Assembly: GCA_023079485.1 (NCBI GenBank)
Contig: CM041084.1
Location: 126,518,292-126,582,291 of the forward strand
Source of the DNA: Archilochus colubris
Taxonomy: Eukaryota > Chordata > Aves > Apodiformes > Trochilidae
Length of the DNA: 64,000 bases
Direction of reading: 5' to 3'
Shown: piece after piece, positions 12,470 to 23,041 of the stretch
Layout: every line of letters begins with the position of its first letter
Position numbering within the stretch: position 1 is the stretch's first letter
Program-made: the position numbers and the translations under genes
Notes under the pieces: model-generated
Databases searched by the model: none
What the model was told of the DNA's origin: nothing
Seen by the model: only the letters and a program-made list of their open reading frames with translations

Positions 12470-12760
12470 GTGTTCCAGATTGTTTGCTAAACTGGCTGCA
12501 GATGGTTTTGAATGTTGCTGCTGCCAGAATTGTTACTAGGACTTGATCTACAGATCATATTTCTCCAGCCTCCCATTCCCTCTACCCTGATGCCTGTTAA
12601 GCAGCATATGGCTTTAAAATTCTTTTTACTGACTTATAAAGCTTGCAGTGGCCCTGATTCTCTTTACCTTCCTGACCTTTTAACTCTTAGACTTTTGCTT
12701 AGGTGTGCAGCTTATCTGATGTAATGTCCACTGACTCTTTAGAGCCAGCATTCAGAAAAC
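12470..12760 (+). mobile_element. Ancient L2-like LINE, reverse-transcriptase 3' remnant
   Basis: Translated piecewise, this stretch follows the region of L2-clade ORF2 just after the polymerase core. One frame gives LQMVLNVAAARIVTRT from 12496. It is followed by a decayed TDHISPASHSLYP that matches the family's HITPxLxxLHWLP block. Another frame gives FFLLTYKA then SLYLPDLL at about 12618-12682, matching the family's FKxLLLTYKALxGxxPxYLxDLL. The shift between frames and several in-frame stops show it is very old. It is far more diverged than any CR1 here. A distant CR1 relative is a possible alternative. Confidence 0.72.
12512..12724 (+). pseudogene. L2-like ORF2 fragment, broken
   Basis: The open frame of 70 codons preserves only the second half of the LINE block: KFFLLTYKACSGPDSLYLPD at its centre. 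The upstream half of the same block is readable only in a different frame. Its ATG is not a real start. It is best treated as a molecular fossil. Confidence 0.6.
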
Positions 12761-14086
12761 CGTGTCAAGTGTGGCTTTGGGTTTTCTTCCTTGTCATGCT
12801 TTCCTGTAGCTTCACTGAAGGAAAGGGAGTAGGTGGGTTTTTTTTCTTCTGTTGCCTAATGTTCAAATCATTATCCCAAGCTTTACACTGAGCTGCTCTG
12901 CATAGATTTAAGCACAGACGCAGGCACACACAAAGTCAACACATTAACAGTACACTGCTTCTTTAAAATTCAAAGAGCAAACAAAACCAGTTTGCTTCCC
13001 AGCTGATGTACAAGAGACCTGATCTAATAAACTCTGAAGAGCCACTTCCCAGCTACACCAACTGAAAAGGTAGAGAGAGCTCCTTGTATGTGCGTGGCAT
13101 GAAAAAATTGGCAGCACTACCTTCTATTTGTGTGCCCTTCAAAGACTCTGACTCCTGACAGCTCAGGCGCATCACTGCTATCTTGATTTTAACTTTGTGT
13201 TGCTTCAGCTGAAAAGCAGGTATAGGAAAACAGTATCTTGCCTGAATATATGTCATGACACAGGATTTGGTCCTCCCTTAATTAGCTAGACAGTGCTGCT
13301 GGTTTTCATCCGTGTAGATGCAGAAAGAAGAACAACAGAAAGGATCTGGGTTCTTTTCACCTGTAACTAGAAGAGCTATTATTGACAGTGGCACAGCTCA
13401 AATGCACAGCGGGTGAAATTTTGTATTTTCTGAAATCTATGGGAATTTTGCTGGCAACTTTGTTGCAGCTGATGCTTTAAGGAGTGAGGTTTAGAAGCAG
13501 CTTGGCTTGCTCAGATTGGCAAGTGACTGAAAAGAGCTCTTGCTGTCAGTAACCTAAGTCAGGATCTCTTTCGAGGCCACAGAGGTGTAACCAGAGGGTG
13601 TCATAGTTTTAGAGCTCCCTTCCAGAAAAAAAACAACTCTGCAAGACTAACCCCTGGCATTTATTTTTCAGGGCCTAGTCCAGGGTGAAGTCCAGCCCTC
13701 CTACTACCCTTGAGCTCCTCTGGTCTCCATCTGGAAGGAATTCAAAGTGCTCCCTTTTGCTTCCACCTCAGTCTGCACGAGTAGACTCAGAATCCCGGTG
13801 CATTCCACTACTCTGCCTTCACTGACTGCAATGCAGTTTTTATTTCTCAGAAGATATGTAAGAGTTTCTTTCATCTGAGTATCTTATTTATAGATATCTG
13901 TTTCTTCATTTTCTTGTCATTCTGATTCTGTTTGTGAGATCCTATATCTTTTGTACTTATGTTTTTCATTCTTTCTACAAGCCCTCTTCTGTTCTGCTTC
14001 CCCTATAAAAAAACATCCCAACATTTTTTTCCTTCTCTTGCTTCTTCAGAGTTGATCATATAGTTTATCATAGCTGCATATTACAT
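12761..14086. other. Unique non-coding DNA
   Basis: No gene is recognised. The segment 13415-13460 (TGAAATCTATGGGAATTTTG) again resembles a short motif of old amniote repeats. This is suggestive only. Confidence 0.5.
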
Positions 14087-14477
14087 CAGAATCATAGAAC
14101 TGTAAGGGTTGGAAGGGTTGGAAGATCACCTAGTTCCAACCCTCCTGCCATGGGCAGGGATACCTCCCACTAGATCAGGTTGCTCAGAGCCCCATCCTGC
14201 CTGGCCTTAAAAACTTCCAGGGATGGGGCTTCCACCACCTCTCTGGGCAACCTGTTCCAGTGTCTCACCACCTTATGATGAAGAACTTCTTCCTAACATC
14301 CAATCTAAATCTACCCTCCTCTAGTTTGAATCCCTTTCCCCTAGTCTTATCACTCCCTGACATCCTAAAATGTCCCTCACCAGCTTTTTGCAGGCTGCTT
14401 CAGATACTGGAAGGCTACAATAAAGTCTCCTCAGAGCCTTCTCCTCTCCAGACTGAATAACCACAACTCTCTCAGTC
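14087..14477 (-). mobile_element. CR1 LINE fragment 1 of a head-to-tail pair
   Basis: This is a minus-strand CR1 whose 3' end is at 14087 (AGAATCATAGAACTGTAAGG). It runs through the CCATGGGCAGGGATACCTCC 3' UTR block and the ORF2 tail to CCACAACTCTCTCAGT at 14477, where it stops abruptly. The same subfamily at 22342-22920 continues past that point with TTGTCCTCACAGGAGAGG, so this copy is truncated exactly at the junction with the next element. The reading frame is broken by several substitutions. Confidence 0.93.
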
Positions 14478-14711
14478 ACAGAATCATCCAAGTTGGGAAG
14501 GACCTCTGAGCTCATCATGTCCAACCCTTGATCCATTGCCACTGTGGTTACCAGACCATGGCACTGAGTGCCACAGCAGTCTCTTTTTAAAAACCTCCAG
14601 GGATGGAGAATCCACCACCTACCTGGGCAACCCATTCCAATGCCTGATCACCCTCTCTGTAAAGAATTTCTTCCTAATATCCAACCTAAACCTCCCCTTA
14701 CAGAGCTTAAG

Positions 14712-14987
14712 TCAATGCCCTCTTGTCTTACTGAGAGCTGCCTGGGAGAAGAGACCGACACCCCCCCCCCGGCTACACCCTCTTTTCAGGGAGTTGTAGA
14801 GAGTGATGAGGTCTCCCCTGAGCCTCTTCTTCTCCAGACTGAACACCCCCAACTCCCTCAGCCCTTCCTTACAGGACTTGTCTGTCCTCATAAAGAGAGG
14901 TTTACCATTGTGGCTCTTCTCTGCACATGCTCCAGCATGTCCACGTCTTTCTTGTAACAGGGTGCAGTACTCCAGGTGGGGTCTCAC
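14712..14987 (-). pseudogene. CR1 ORF2 tail remnant
   Basis: This is a 91-codon frame inside CR1 fragment 2. It preserves RPHLEYC near its start and the block [20 protein letters not shown], followed by LITLYNSLK. These are hallmark blocks of CR1 ORF2 after the reverse transcriptase. Between the first and second blocks the frame is scrambled, and downstream it runs into the expanded G tract (GGGVGLFSQ), so the product would not be functional. Confidence 0.8.
14761..14770. repeat. C10 homopolymer within CR1
   Basis: A run of ten C residues lies on the plus strand inside the CR1 ORF2 tail. It probably grew from a shorter G-rich stretch of the parent element and is a likely site of length polymorphism or sequencing error. 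Confidence 0.85.
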
Positions 14988-14998
14988 TAGAGCAGAGT

Positions 14999-17208
14999 AA
15001 ATCAGAGTAAAATATTATCTTGTAGTGATGAAAAAAAGAAAGGAGGGAAGAAGGAAGAAAGAACAACACATCCATAAAAACTCTTCCCTCAAGATACTTG
15101 TACAATTTATTGAAAAACAAGTCAAAATTCAGTTTACTTTTTAAAGCTTAGAATATATTAAGTTAATTACTATATGTTAAATTTGTCAAGAGAGAATTGC
15201 AGTATTCCATACAAAGTGAGAGGGCTCTGATATAGTTTGTGAAGTATATGGAATGAAACTGTAGTTATAAGGTGAGGAACCTACGACATAGAACATGGAA
15301 ACTCATTAAAATTCATGACAATTTACTTCTGTGATGTTGAGGCCAAATGATTTATTACAACCAGGTCAGTGATAAGTAGATATTAGAAGTTACTTTTTTC
15401 CTGTGTGTGCACTGTAAGGCTAATGTGAGAACATGGCACACAAGTCTAGAGTCAGCTTTTTTAAGATGTTGAGCAATTGGAAAAAGAGAGTAAAGGAAAA
15501 AAAAGGAAAAATAATAAACAAATTTATCTGAGGGCTAGAGAAGTTACTTTGCCTTTGTAGAGTTGAAGCTCAGCATGTTGATTTGACTGGAAAGATGGAT
15601 GTTGAAATAAGCCTTAATCAAACAGATATGTCCACAACAAGATAAATGGATGGACACTCTGCCCAAATGAAGTCAAAAGAAAACAGGAAACATACTCTGA
15701 ACAATGGGGGCAAATAATTGCTGCAACACAATACACACACAAAAAACCAAGCCAAAACAAAGCAGTCATATTACCTAAACAAGTCTGAATGCTTTTCTGG
15801 AAGACTTAAGTTGACTCAACACAAGGTTTACTTTAGTCACACATATTACTGAGCTCTCCCAGTATGTGAAGGATGAATAAAAGATTGTACTCTGGGGTGT
15901 GCAGAAGGACAGACTTAAAGAGATGTTGGTCTGTCCTGGCCTTGAACTTTAGCAACTGGGAAGATAACTTTCTGGGTAAGGCTTTCTGTCACACTTTGCT
16001 TCATACATAATGGTGGCAAAAAACCCTAAAGCATAATTTGTCTTTGCTTTTAAAAGGAGAAAAACAATTAATATCAATCTTTTTACAGAACTAGTTTCAA
16101 TGTTCTTCAGCAGATTCTTTCAATTCTTTTGACTGAAGTTAAATGCTTTAACATTTCCAAATAAAAATGTCTAGTTTTGGTTTGTTGTCTTGAACAGTTT
16201 AGTTCAGGAGACAGAGGGATTCTGATTCCTCATGGGGACTGCAGTTCCAAGGCAGTGTTCTCATTTTACCACTGTGATTTGAGGGCTCTACATAAACTGC
16301 ATCTTTTCAGATTTCAGCATTGGGAACATCTATAGTGTAGCTCAGTGAAGAAAGCTTTTGCAAAAAGAACTGGGGCATGCATTATCTGAACTAAGATCCA
16401 ATGAGGCATTACTATGGCTTTTGTGACGATGAAGTAAAGTTTAAATGATATGGTTTGAAGTGTTTTGGTTAACTAAAATGTTTCCCTTGGAGTCAGTGTT
16501 GCACTCAGAAACTTCAAAGAATATTATTAATAATTCCTTGCAGTAAAGTTCACCTTTGCAGAAAATGCATTTTCTATGAGAAACTCTTCATGAAAATTTC
16601 CTGACTAGTTTTATTTAAGAACTAAAGAACCAGCTCTTAATTAAAAGAGGGAAAGTGCCAAATATTAACACCCCCAGGGACAGCAAAACTGATTAAATAC
16701 GTGTCTAATGTTCTGTTTTTAATCCAAGGGAAACTGCATCAACGGCATACATGTTGTTTTAAGTTTTTTTCATTTCTATGAAAAAATGTCTAAGTGAAAC
16801 AGCATGTTCTTTATGCTGGGGTCCCATTCCCTCAGGTTACTCCCATCATGCTAACAGTGCATGAGTGCTGCTCTTTCTCTGAGCAAGCAGACGTGCCAGC
16901 AATGTGATGGCTGGAAGTAACAATGAAAAAAATACTGAAGTGGTCCTTGTGTGTGCCTGACTGACTGCTGGGTCATGAGCCATGGTGACACGGAGAGCTG
17001 AGCTCTCTAAGAGAGGCATGGTTACACTTTCCATTGACTTCCCACATGGTGTTTAGTCTTGCCCCCCTTCAGGGCTGGCTGTGACAATGAAACAATCAGG
17101 CCATTGCTGATTGTCCCTTCCCGATGGTACAGATGTTAGGAACAGCTGCACTTGATGACCAAAATGGGATGCTAAAAATGGCAAAGTTTTGTTGCCGAAA
17201 AAAAAATC
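14999..17208. other. Unique AT-rich non-coding DNA
   Basis: More than 2 kb contains only short frames and a purine-rich AAAGAAAGGAGGGAAGAAGG patch near 15035. I see no gene, repeat family or regulatory signature. Confidence 0.5.
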
Positions 17209-17955
17209 CTTTTTCAGAATTGTAGAACAAATTGCCTGAAGTTGGCATGGACTTCTAGAGACACTCCCTGCTGAAGCAAGACTACCTACAGCCTGTTGCC
17301 CAGGGCTATGTCTAGAAGACTTTGGAACCTCCCCTAAGATGGTGACTCCACAACCTCTCTGAGCAATCTGTGTCAATGCTTGGTAACCTTCATAGTAAAA
17401 AAGTGTTTCCTAACATTTAGAAGGAACCTCCTGTGCTTCACTTTGTGCCTATGGACTGTCGCTGGACACCACTAAAAGGACCCTGGCTCCATCCTCTTTA
17501 AAATCTCCTTTCAGGTGCTTGCACACATCAGTAAGGTCCCCCTGGGCCTTCTCTGAGCAAAAGGGTCCCAGCTCTCTCAGCCTTTCCTCACAGGAGAGGT
17601 GCTTCAGTCCCTTAATCATCTTTGTGGCCCACTGCTGGTGTCCCCCCAAGATGTTCATGTCTCCCTTGTACTGGGGAGCCCAGAACTGGGCACAGGTTTC
17701 CAGGTGTGGCTTCATCATCATTGCTTAGAGGGGCAGGATCACTTCCCTTGACCTGCCCAATACAGCCCAGGATACCAGTAGCCTTCTTTGCCATTGCTGG
17801 GGCATGTTTAACTTAGTGTTCAGTGGGACCCCCAGGCTCCTTTCTGCAATTCTATTTTTGAGCTGGGTGGCTCCAGGGATGTGTGGGCTTGCTCCTCCCC
17901 AAGGTGCAGGACTTTGCACTTCCCCTTGCAGAACTTTCCGAGGAGACTTCCTTAT
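17209..17955 (-). mobile_element. CR1 LINE, longest fragment in the window, minus strand
   Basis: About 750 bp of CR1 sequence runs from a decayed 3' end near 17209 to the segment CTTCCCCTTGCAGAACTTTC, which is the strand complement of the KFNKGKCKVLHLGR coding block of the reverse transcriptase. It therefore reaches further into ORF2 than any other copy here. Between lie the complements of the AKKA, LETCAQFWAP, ATKMIKGLKHLS and LRELGPF blocks. The terminal octamers are unrecognisable and there are several indels. This is an older subfamily than the 14.5- or 38.5-kb copies. Confidence 0.93.
17449..17721 (-). pseudogene. CR1 ORF2 C-terminal remnant
   Basis: A 90-codon minus-strand frame contains HLETCAQFWAPQYKGDMNIL, followed by ATKMIKGLKHLSCEERLREL and the tail LTDVCKHLKGD. 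This is a recognisable, ungapped block of CR1 ORF2. The continuation towards the polymerase domain lies in another frame (MAKKATGILGCI at 17760-17794), so at least one frameshift separates them. Confidence 0.85.
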
Positions 17956-18129
17956 AGAACTAGGTGGTATCAGATAAAAATCTCTGCTGGACAGACACAA
18001 ATTACAAAATAGTGTAGACAATTTAAAGAAAGTAATTCTGATCTGCTGTCAACACTTAGAGCTTGTGTACCCAACAACAGCACTATTAGAGTACTTAAAA
18101 TATCTTGCCTCCCACTATACCAGATCCAC

Positions 18130-18150
18130 TTTTTTTTTTTTTTTTTTTTT
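18130..18150. repeat. Poly(T) run, 21 bp
   Basis: Twenty-one consecutive T residues are followed by CCCC. No processed-pseudogene body is recognisable on the minus strand next to it. Confidence 0.9.
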
Positions 18151-21100
18151 CCCCAGAAAATATGCGTGGCATTGATCAATATACTCTTAAAATTCTGAAA
18201 ATCTAAAGATGTGGAGCTACTGAGACTACCCTTAACTCTGAAATAATTACCAAAGCTTTCAAATCTCTGATGCCAAGGAGAGAAAGCAAACATCCTGGGT
18301 TTTGTCCCTTGGCTTTCTACCACTGCTGCACATGCTGAGAGGCACAATGTACCATCGCTGAAAGCAAATCCACATCTTTTCAGTACAGACCTTTATTAGC
18401 AGTGATCAAATGGTCTGTTGCAATGCAGCCAGGTGACTTAAGGAGATAGGCATGAGAGTCCAAATTGCCTTAGCAGCTCCAGCTTCTCAGTGGTTTTAAA
18501 TTTGTCAAATGGGTTACAGAAATGTTATTGTAATAAGTATAATATCTGCTTAGTGCCCATTAAGTTACACCAAACTACTTGATTCTTTCTTGAAATATAT
18601 TGAGTACTTATATGTGTTTGTGTGTGCATATACAGAGGTTTTTTTTTAATTAAATTGTAAGCTGACCAGCAGACATAAATCTAGATAGAGTGCCACACTT
18701 ATTGCAGGTACTTGTTTCCTGGAAAGGCCAGTGGGTAATTGTAACTCTGGCAAAAATATTTGCTTAGGTCACACCGAGGCTGAAAGCCATCTTTGTAATC
18801 TGTAGTGTTAAATACTTTTTAAAGGAAAAAATGTCTCATCAAAAAAGTCACATGTAAATGTAGGCAAAGGTTAAATCAAATCTGAACTTCTTTTACAGTG
18901 CAGAGAAGCAGAGCTGAGATCACATGAAAACCACAGTACAGTTCTGTAGACAGTACCCTGAGACAAAGCAGAAATTGTGAGAAAAACTCATCCATCCGTA
19001 ACAAGCAGGTCCTTCTCATCAGTGAAAACAAAACCAGAGAAGCAGAAAAGACCTGTAAAGTATCAGTTTACTTTTACCACTAATTTGTGGATGACTAATT
19101 GGAGAGCACTGTGTGACAGTAAGCAACAAATGTTCAGTATTTATATCATGAAACGCAGTGAAATGGTGAAAGACAAGCCAAATTGTTTACAGGAGGCTTT
19201 CAGTGTGGCACAGGGTTTCAGAGTGGCTTTGCCAACACTCAGCTAAGCTCTGTTGGAGACACTGCATGTAACAGATTCTCAGAGACTGATCCTGGTCTCT
19301 GTGTACAAGAGTAGTAGTGACCATGTCTGCATAAAAGCATTACGTTTCTGGCTGCTGCTCTCGCTCAAATGGTTAGGAACATGGAGCTGGAAAAGCCCCC
19401 TGGGAATGCTGAATACACTCTCTAGCAAATAAATGCATTAAGTATTTCCTTTCTTAAAGACACTTTTAAAATACGATATAGAGCTAATAAATCTTGAAGT
19501 CACTATAAATTAAAAATGGAAAAAGGAGAGAGAGCTCTCAAAGAGCAACATTAGAAGAAAGATAAACATAGCAGTGCAATGTGGACAGGCAGTGTATCTC
19601 TGACCTGCAGTGCCAAAGCCATGCCTAAAGGAGGAACCAGAAGAGCTGCGGTGATTGACACTTGTTTCCAAATCTGCCCCTGGATTAGATTAGAACTGCC
19701 GTATTTCTGACAAGGGTTTCCTGGCCAGAAATATGTGTGCATGCACCACCCAGATGGCCTCCACATGGACTGGAAGTGCATCCCAACCTCAGCATGTCTG
19801 ATGTATTGTGCATGTGCTATGCAGCTGTGCACACACAGGCAGTCAGATGGATCCAGTACACAAAGCATCCACGCTGTCGTCTGCACAGCCTATAAACCAC
19901 CAGGGGAAGCAGGCATATGGCACTTGTACACAGTGTAGGATATCTTGTTGCTTTGGACTTTCTACATCCTAAGATTCAGCACAAGGGCAAAAAGAGGACA
20001 TGCCTGGGACATCCGAGACAGATGGGGAACATTCTTTCTTTCATATGATTTACTCATATGATTTTGTAAGAAGTTGGAAGATACCTGTTGTGCATTTATG
20101 GACTGGGACACAGACAGTGTGAGCAAAACCAGTTCTTTCGTTCATCCGGTGAAAGAAAGTAAGTGTTTAATACACAACTCCTGGACCAAGCTGAAAATGA
20201 AATCATATCAAAGCAAAAATGCACTGTTCAAGTAATGCAACATAGCTCCCAGGTGCATAAACCTTTGGAGTAAAATAAAACCACATGATCCCCATTCATA
20301 AAAGCAGCCTTTGGTGGCATTTGCTCTGCCTTTGACTTGCAAACATTCGAGTGTGAAAGCTTTTGTTTTTTGATATATGTGGGGCTGTGAATACTTCTAC
20401 ATGTACACTATTGGTATTAAAATGTGTATGTGTATTCAAAACTTTGTGTAAATAGGCATCTACTATAGTGAGTGTCTTGAATGCTTCTCTTCATTTTGGG
20501 GGTTGGGAAGCTGAGAATATATGTTTGATGAATAAATGCAGAGTTGGAAGAACAGAGCAAATAAACAGTTCATATGAACTGTTATTATACAGAATTGTTT
20601 GAAGAAATGTGTGAAAATCAATTCTGTATTTTAGTAAGTCACTATCTAGGAATGAGAGTGTAATAGAGATGATACCTTGCTCATGATGATAGGTGTGCAC
20701 AGTTTTCAGCTGTGTATAAGTTAAAATTTTATTGTACACAAGGGGAGATGCTTGAAAGATTTACAGAAAGGAAATCCATGATAAAAATGCAGTGAGCATT
20801 TTTGCCAAGAACAGAACTTCCAGCAGAACGTTCCTTTCCCTTGTCATTTCAATTCAAGACCTAAATGTTATTCACTGACATGCAAACTAACAATGACATT
20901 TTAAAGCTTGCAGAGTGCACATGCATTCAGCTCCCCTAGGAAAAGTCAGGCAAACACCTGATGCCTGCTGGGAATTTTGCTGTGGGTGCCAGACAGCTGC
21001 TGCCCATCAGTGTTTCCAGGTGTGCTTATTCGGTTGGGAGGTCGCTCCAGCTGCAGACAGAATTGTAGCAGGGACCCAGCAGGCTAGAGAGACAGAGGAC

Positions 21101-21194
21101 ATGCTCAGATTTTGCTGCTTGGGCTGCCTTGGTTTTGCCCTGATTCAGAGCACCTGGCTCGCTGCAGAATGCAGATGTTTGCTCTGTTGCGCAA

Positions 21195-21285
21195 GAACCA
21201 GCACTTCATTCCCTTTATAATGAGCACTGTGACCTGGGGGAGTTATTAAATCTCTGGTTCAAAAGAGTCGAATTTTCCTCTCTTT
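21195..21285 (+). mobile_element. MIR-like SINE core
   Basis: The segment GCACTGTGACCTGGGGGAGTT then AAATCTCTGGTTC and TTTTCCTC follows the MIR core order: TGTGTGACCTTGGGCAAGT, TAACCTCTCTG, TCAGTTTCCTC. MIR elements are tRNA-derived SINEs mobilised by L2, which is also represented in this window. Divergence is high, so the assignment is tentative. Confidence 0.45.
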
Positions 21286-22341
21286 TTGTTTCTCAGCTGA
21301 CAGTCCAAGGTTCACAAACAGATTAGTGGAAGACGCATATAGAAATTAAAAACTTAATTTTCAGACTCCTCTGAGTCAAGTCTAATTGACAACTTGAATT
21401 ATAGCTTGCTCTGTTCTTTGTTTCATTTTTCTTTGGGGAAATCCCTGGTTATAGTTTTGCTTTGTCCTTTGCTATAATTTTACAAGCCTACATTTAAAAA
21501 TTATTGTGAAGCAACTTCTAGAGTCTGAAGCAATTTTAGGACTACTGCAGTGCTGATGTGAGACCAGGCAATATTCAAAATTGAAGAGATTATACCTTAC
21601 TCAAGAGAATAGGTACCTTTTTTAAGACCATCAATTTAATTAAAAAACACAGTCACTATATTAGCAGGAAGCTTATGGATCACCATATGCCAGTCAAACA
21701 TAATGAAATACATGCAAATGTTAGACAGCATATTCTTTTGTCTCCAAAATTAGCAATCTTAGTGAATGCTCTCCATGCTGTGTGGAGGGATTTACTTATT
21801 TATTTAGCTTTATATTAGAAAAAAAATCTATCTAGTGTGTACCTTTTAAATGATAAGAAAGGTTATAAATAATCCACTGGCAACAGTGCTTTCTTTATGG
21901 CTTATGGTTTGGCATTCTCACCTTCCATCAGGGTTGTCTGCATCCTGCATGGCACTGACATCAAGTCAAGGTGTCCCCTATTCTATAAACCTTCTTTTGC
22001 CTTTGGAGGTGATTTGCGTTGAAGCTGAAAAAAATCACAAAATGGAAGCCCTGGAGAAAATCACTTATGCTCAAGGAAAACATTTCAACCTTTCTGTCTG
22101 AACAGGTTTGCTTTCTTTTGCAACGTCATTCTTCATCATTGTCACCCATCCACTTGGCCATTTGTGTTTTGGAAGTCAGGGGACAGGAGAACATTTACTC
22201 TTTGTATTGCTCCCGCTGACAAGAGCTGCAGCAGAAACTACAGAACCATGGTGTAACAGTTCCAGTGATTATGTGTCTCTCTCTACTAAATTTAAGTAAG
22301 GGACAACACTAAAATTGAGAAATATACAAATAGCACAAAAT

Positions 22342-22920
22342 ATCATAGAATCATAGAATTTTCAGGGTTGGAAGGGACCTTTAAGATCATTTAGTTCCAA
22401 CCCCCCTGCCATGGGCAGGGATACCTCCCACTAGATCAGATGCTCAGAGCCCTGTCCAGCCGGGCCTGTCCAAACAGACATTTCCCAGGGATGGCGCTTC
22501 CACCACCTCTCTGGGCAACCTGTTCCAGTGCCTCACCACACTCATGGTGAAGAACTTCTTCCTAACTTCCAATCTAAATCTACCCTCCTCTAGTTTGAAT
22601 CCCTCCCCCTGACATCCTAAAAAGTCTCTCACCAGCTTTCTTGTAGGACCCCTTCAGGTACTGGAGGGCTACAATAAGGTCTCCTCAGAGCCTTCTACCC
22701 TCCGGACTGAATAACCACAACTCTCTCAGTTTGTCCTCACAGGAGAGGTGCTTCAGCCCTCTGATCATTGTCATGGCTTTTCTCTGGACATGCTCCAGAT
22801 AATCCATGTCTTGTAACAGGGGCTCCAGAAGTGGATGCGGTACTCCAGGTGGGGTCTCATGAGAGCAGAGTAGTAGGGGAGAATCCCCCCTGACCTTGAC
22901 GTGCTTACCACACTTCTCTA
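22342..22920 (-). mobile_element. CR1 LINE fragment, minus strand
   Basis: This element's 3' end at 22342 is well kept (ATCATAGAATCATAGAATTT, two octamers). The 3' UTR and ORF2 tail follow, and homology fades near 22920 at the complement of a KRGQ..F..YSAL type segment. It belongs to the same subfamily as the fragment at 14087, sharing CCATGGGCAGGGATACCTCC and TAGTTTGAATCCC. A short deletion removes part of the segment around 22606, where the sister copy has CCCCTAGTCTTATCA. Confidence 0.94.
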
Positions 22921-23041
22921 ATACTGGGAAATATATTGGGAAAAAAATCCAGAGTGTGAATCTGATATGAGGAAAACTACAGAAACAGTCTTGATGATTT
23001 ATACATCTGAAAAAGAAGTACACTTTTAAGTTCTTAAGCAT
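22685..23041 (-). pseudogene. CR1 ORF2 tail remnant fused to flanking DNA
   Basis: The minus-strand frame of 118 codons begins in flanking unique DNA (residues 1 to about 45) and then enters CR1 ORF2. It shows SHETPPGVPHPLLEPLLQDM, AMTMIRGLKHLSCEDKLREL and LFSPEGRRL. The open frame across the boundary is accidental, because the element is truncated there and the N-terminal part resembles nothing. Confidence 0.75.

Larger units (their letters stand above)
14478..14998 (-). mobile_element. CR1 LINE fragment 2 of a head-to-tail pair
   Basis: A second minus-strand CR1 of a different subfamily begins at CACAGAATCATCCAAGTTGG with no spacer from fragment 1. It carries the GTTACCAGACCATGGCACTG 3' UTR block and ORF2 tail sequence up to about 14998. 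It is the same subfamily as the copies at 28031 and 38458. A C10 run at 14761-14770 falls where the 38.8-kb copy has AGGGGGGAGG on the opposite strand, so the G tract has expanded here. The tandem order suggests insertion of one copy at the edge of the other or template switching. Confidence 0.93.
17956..22341. other. Mostly unique non-coding DNA
   Basis: About 4.4 kb has no recognisable gene. It holds a T21 run near 18130 and a MIR-like stretch near 21195-21285. The stretch 20915-21220 is locally richer in GC and has a 101-codon frame, but no domain or family signature. Confidence 0.5.

Noticed and set aside
14321..14635. 104-codon minus-strand frame resembling a short protein
   Set aside because: It spans the junction of two CR1 copies in non-coding 3' UTR sequence.
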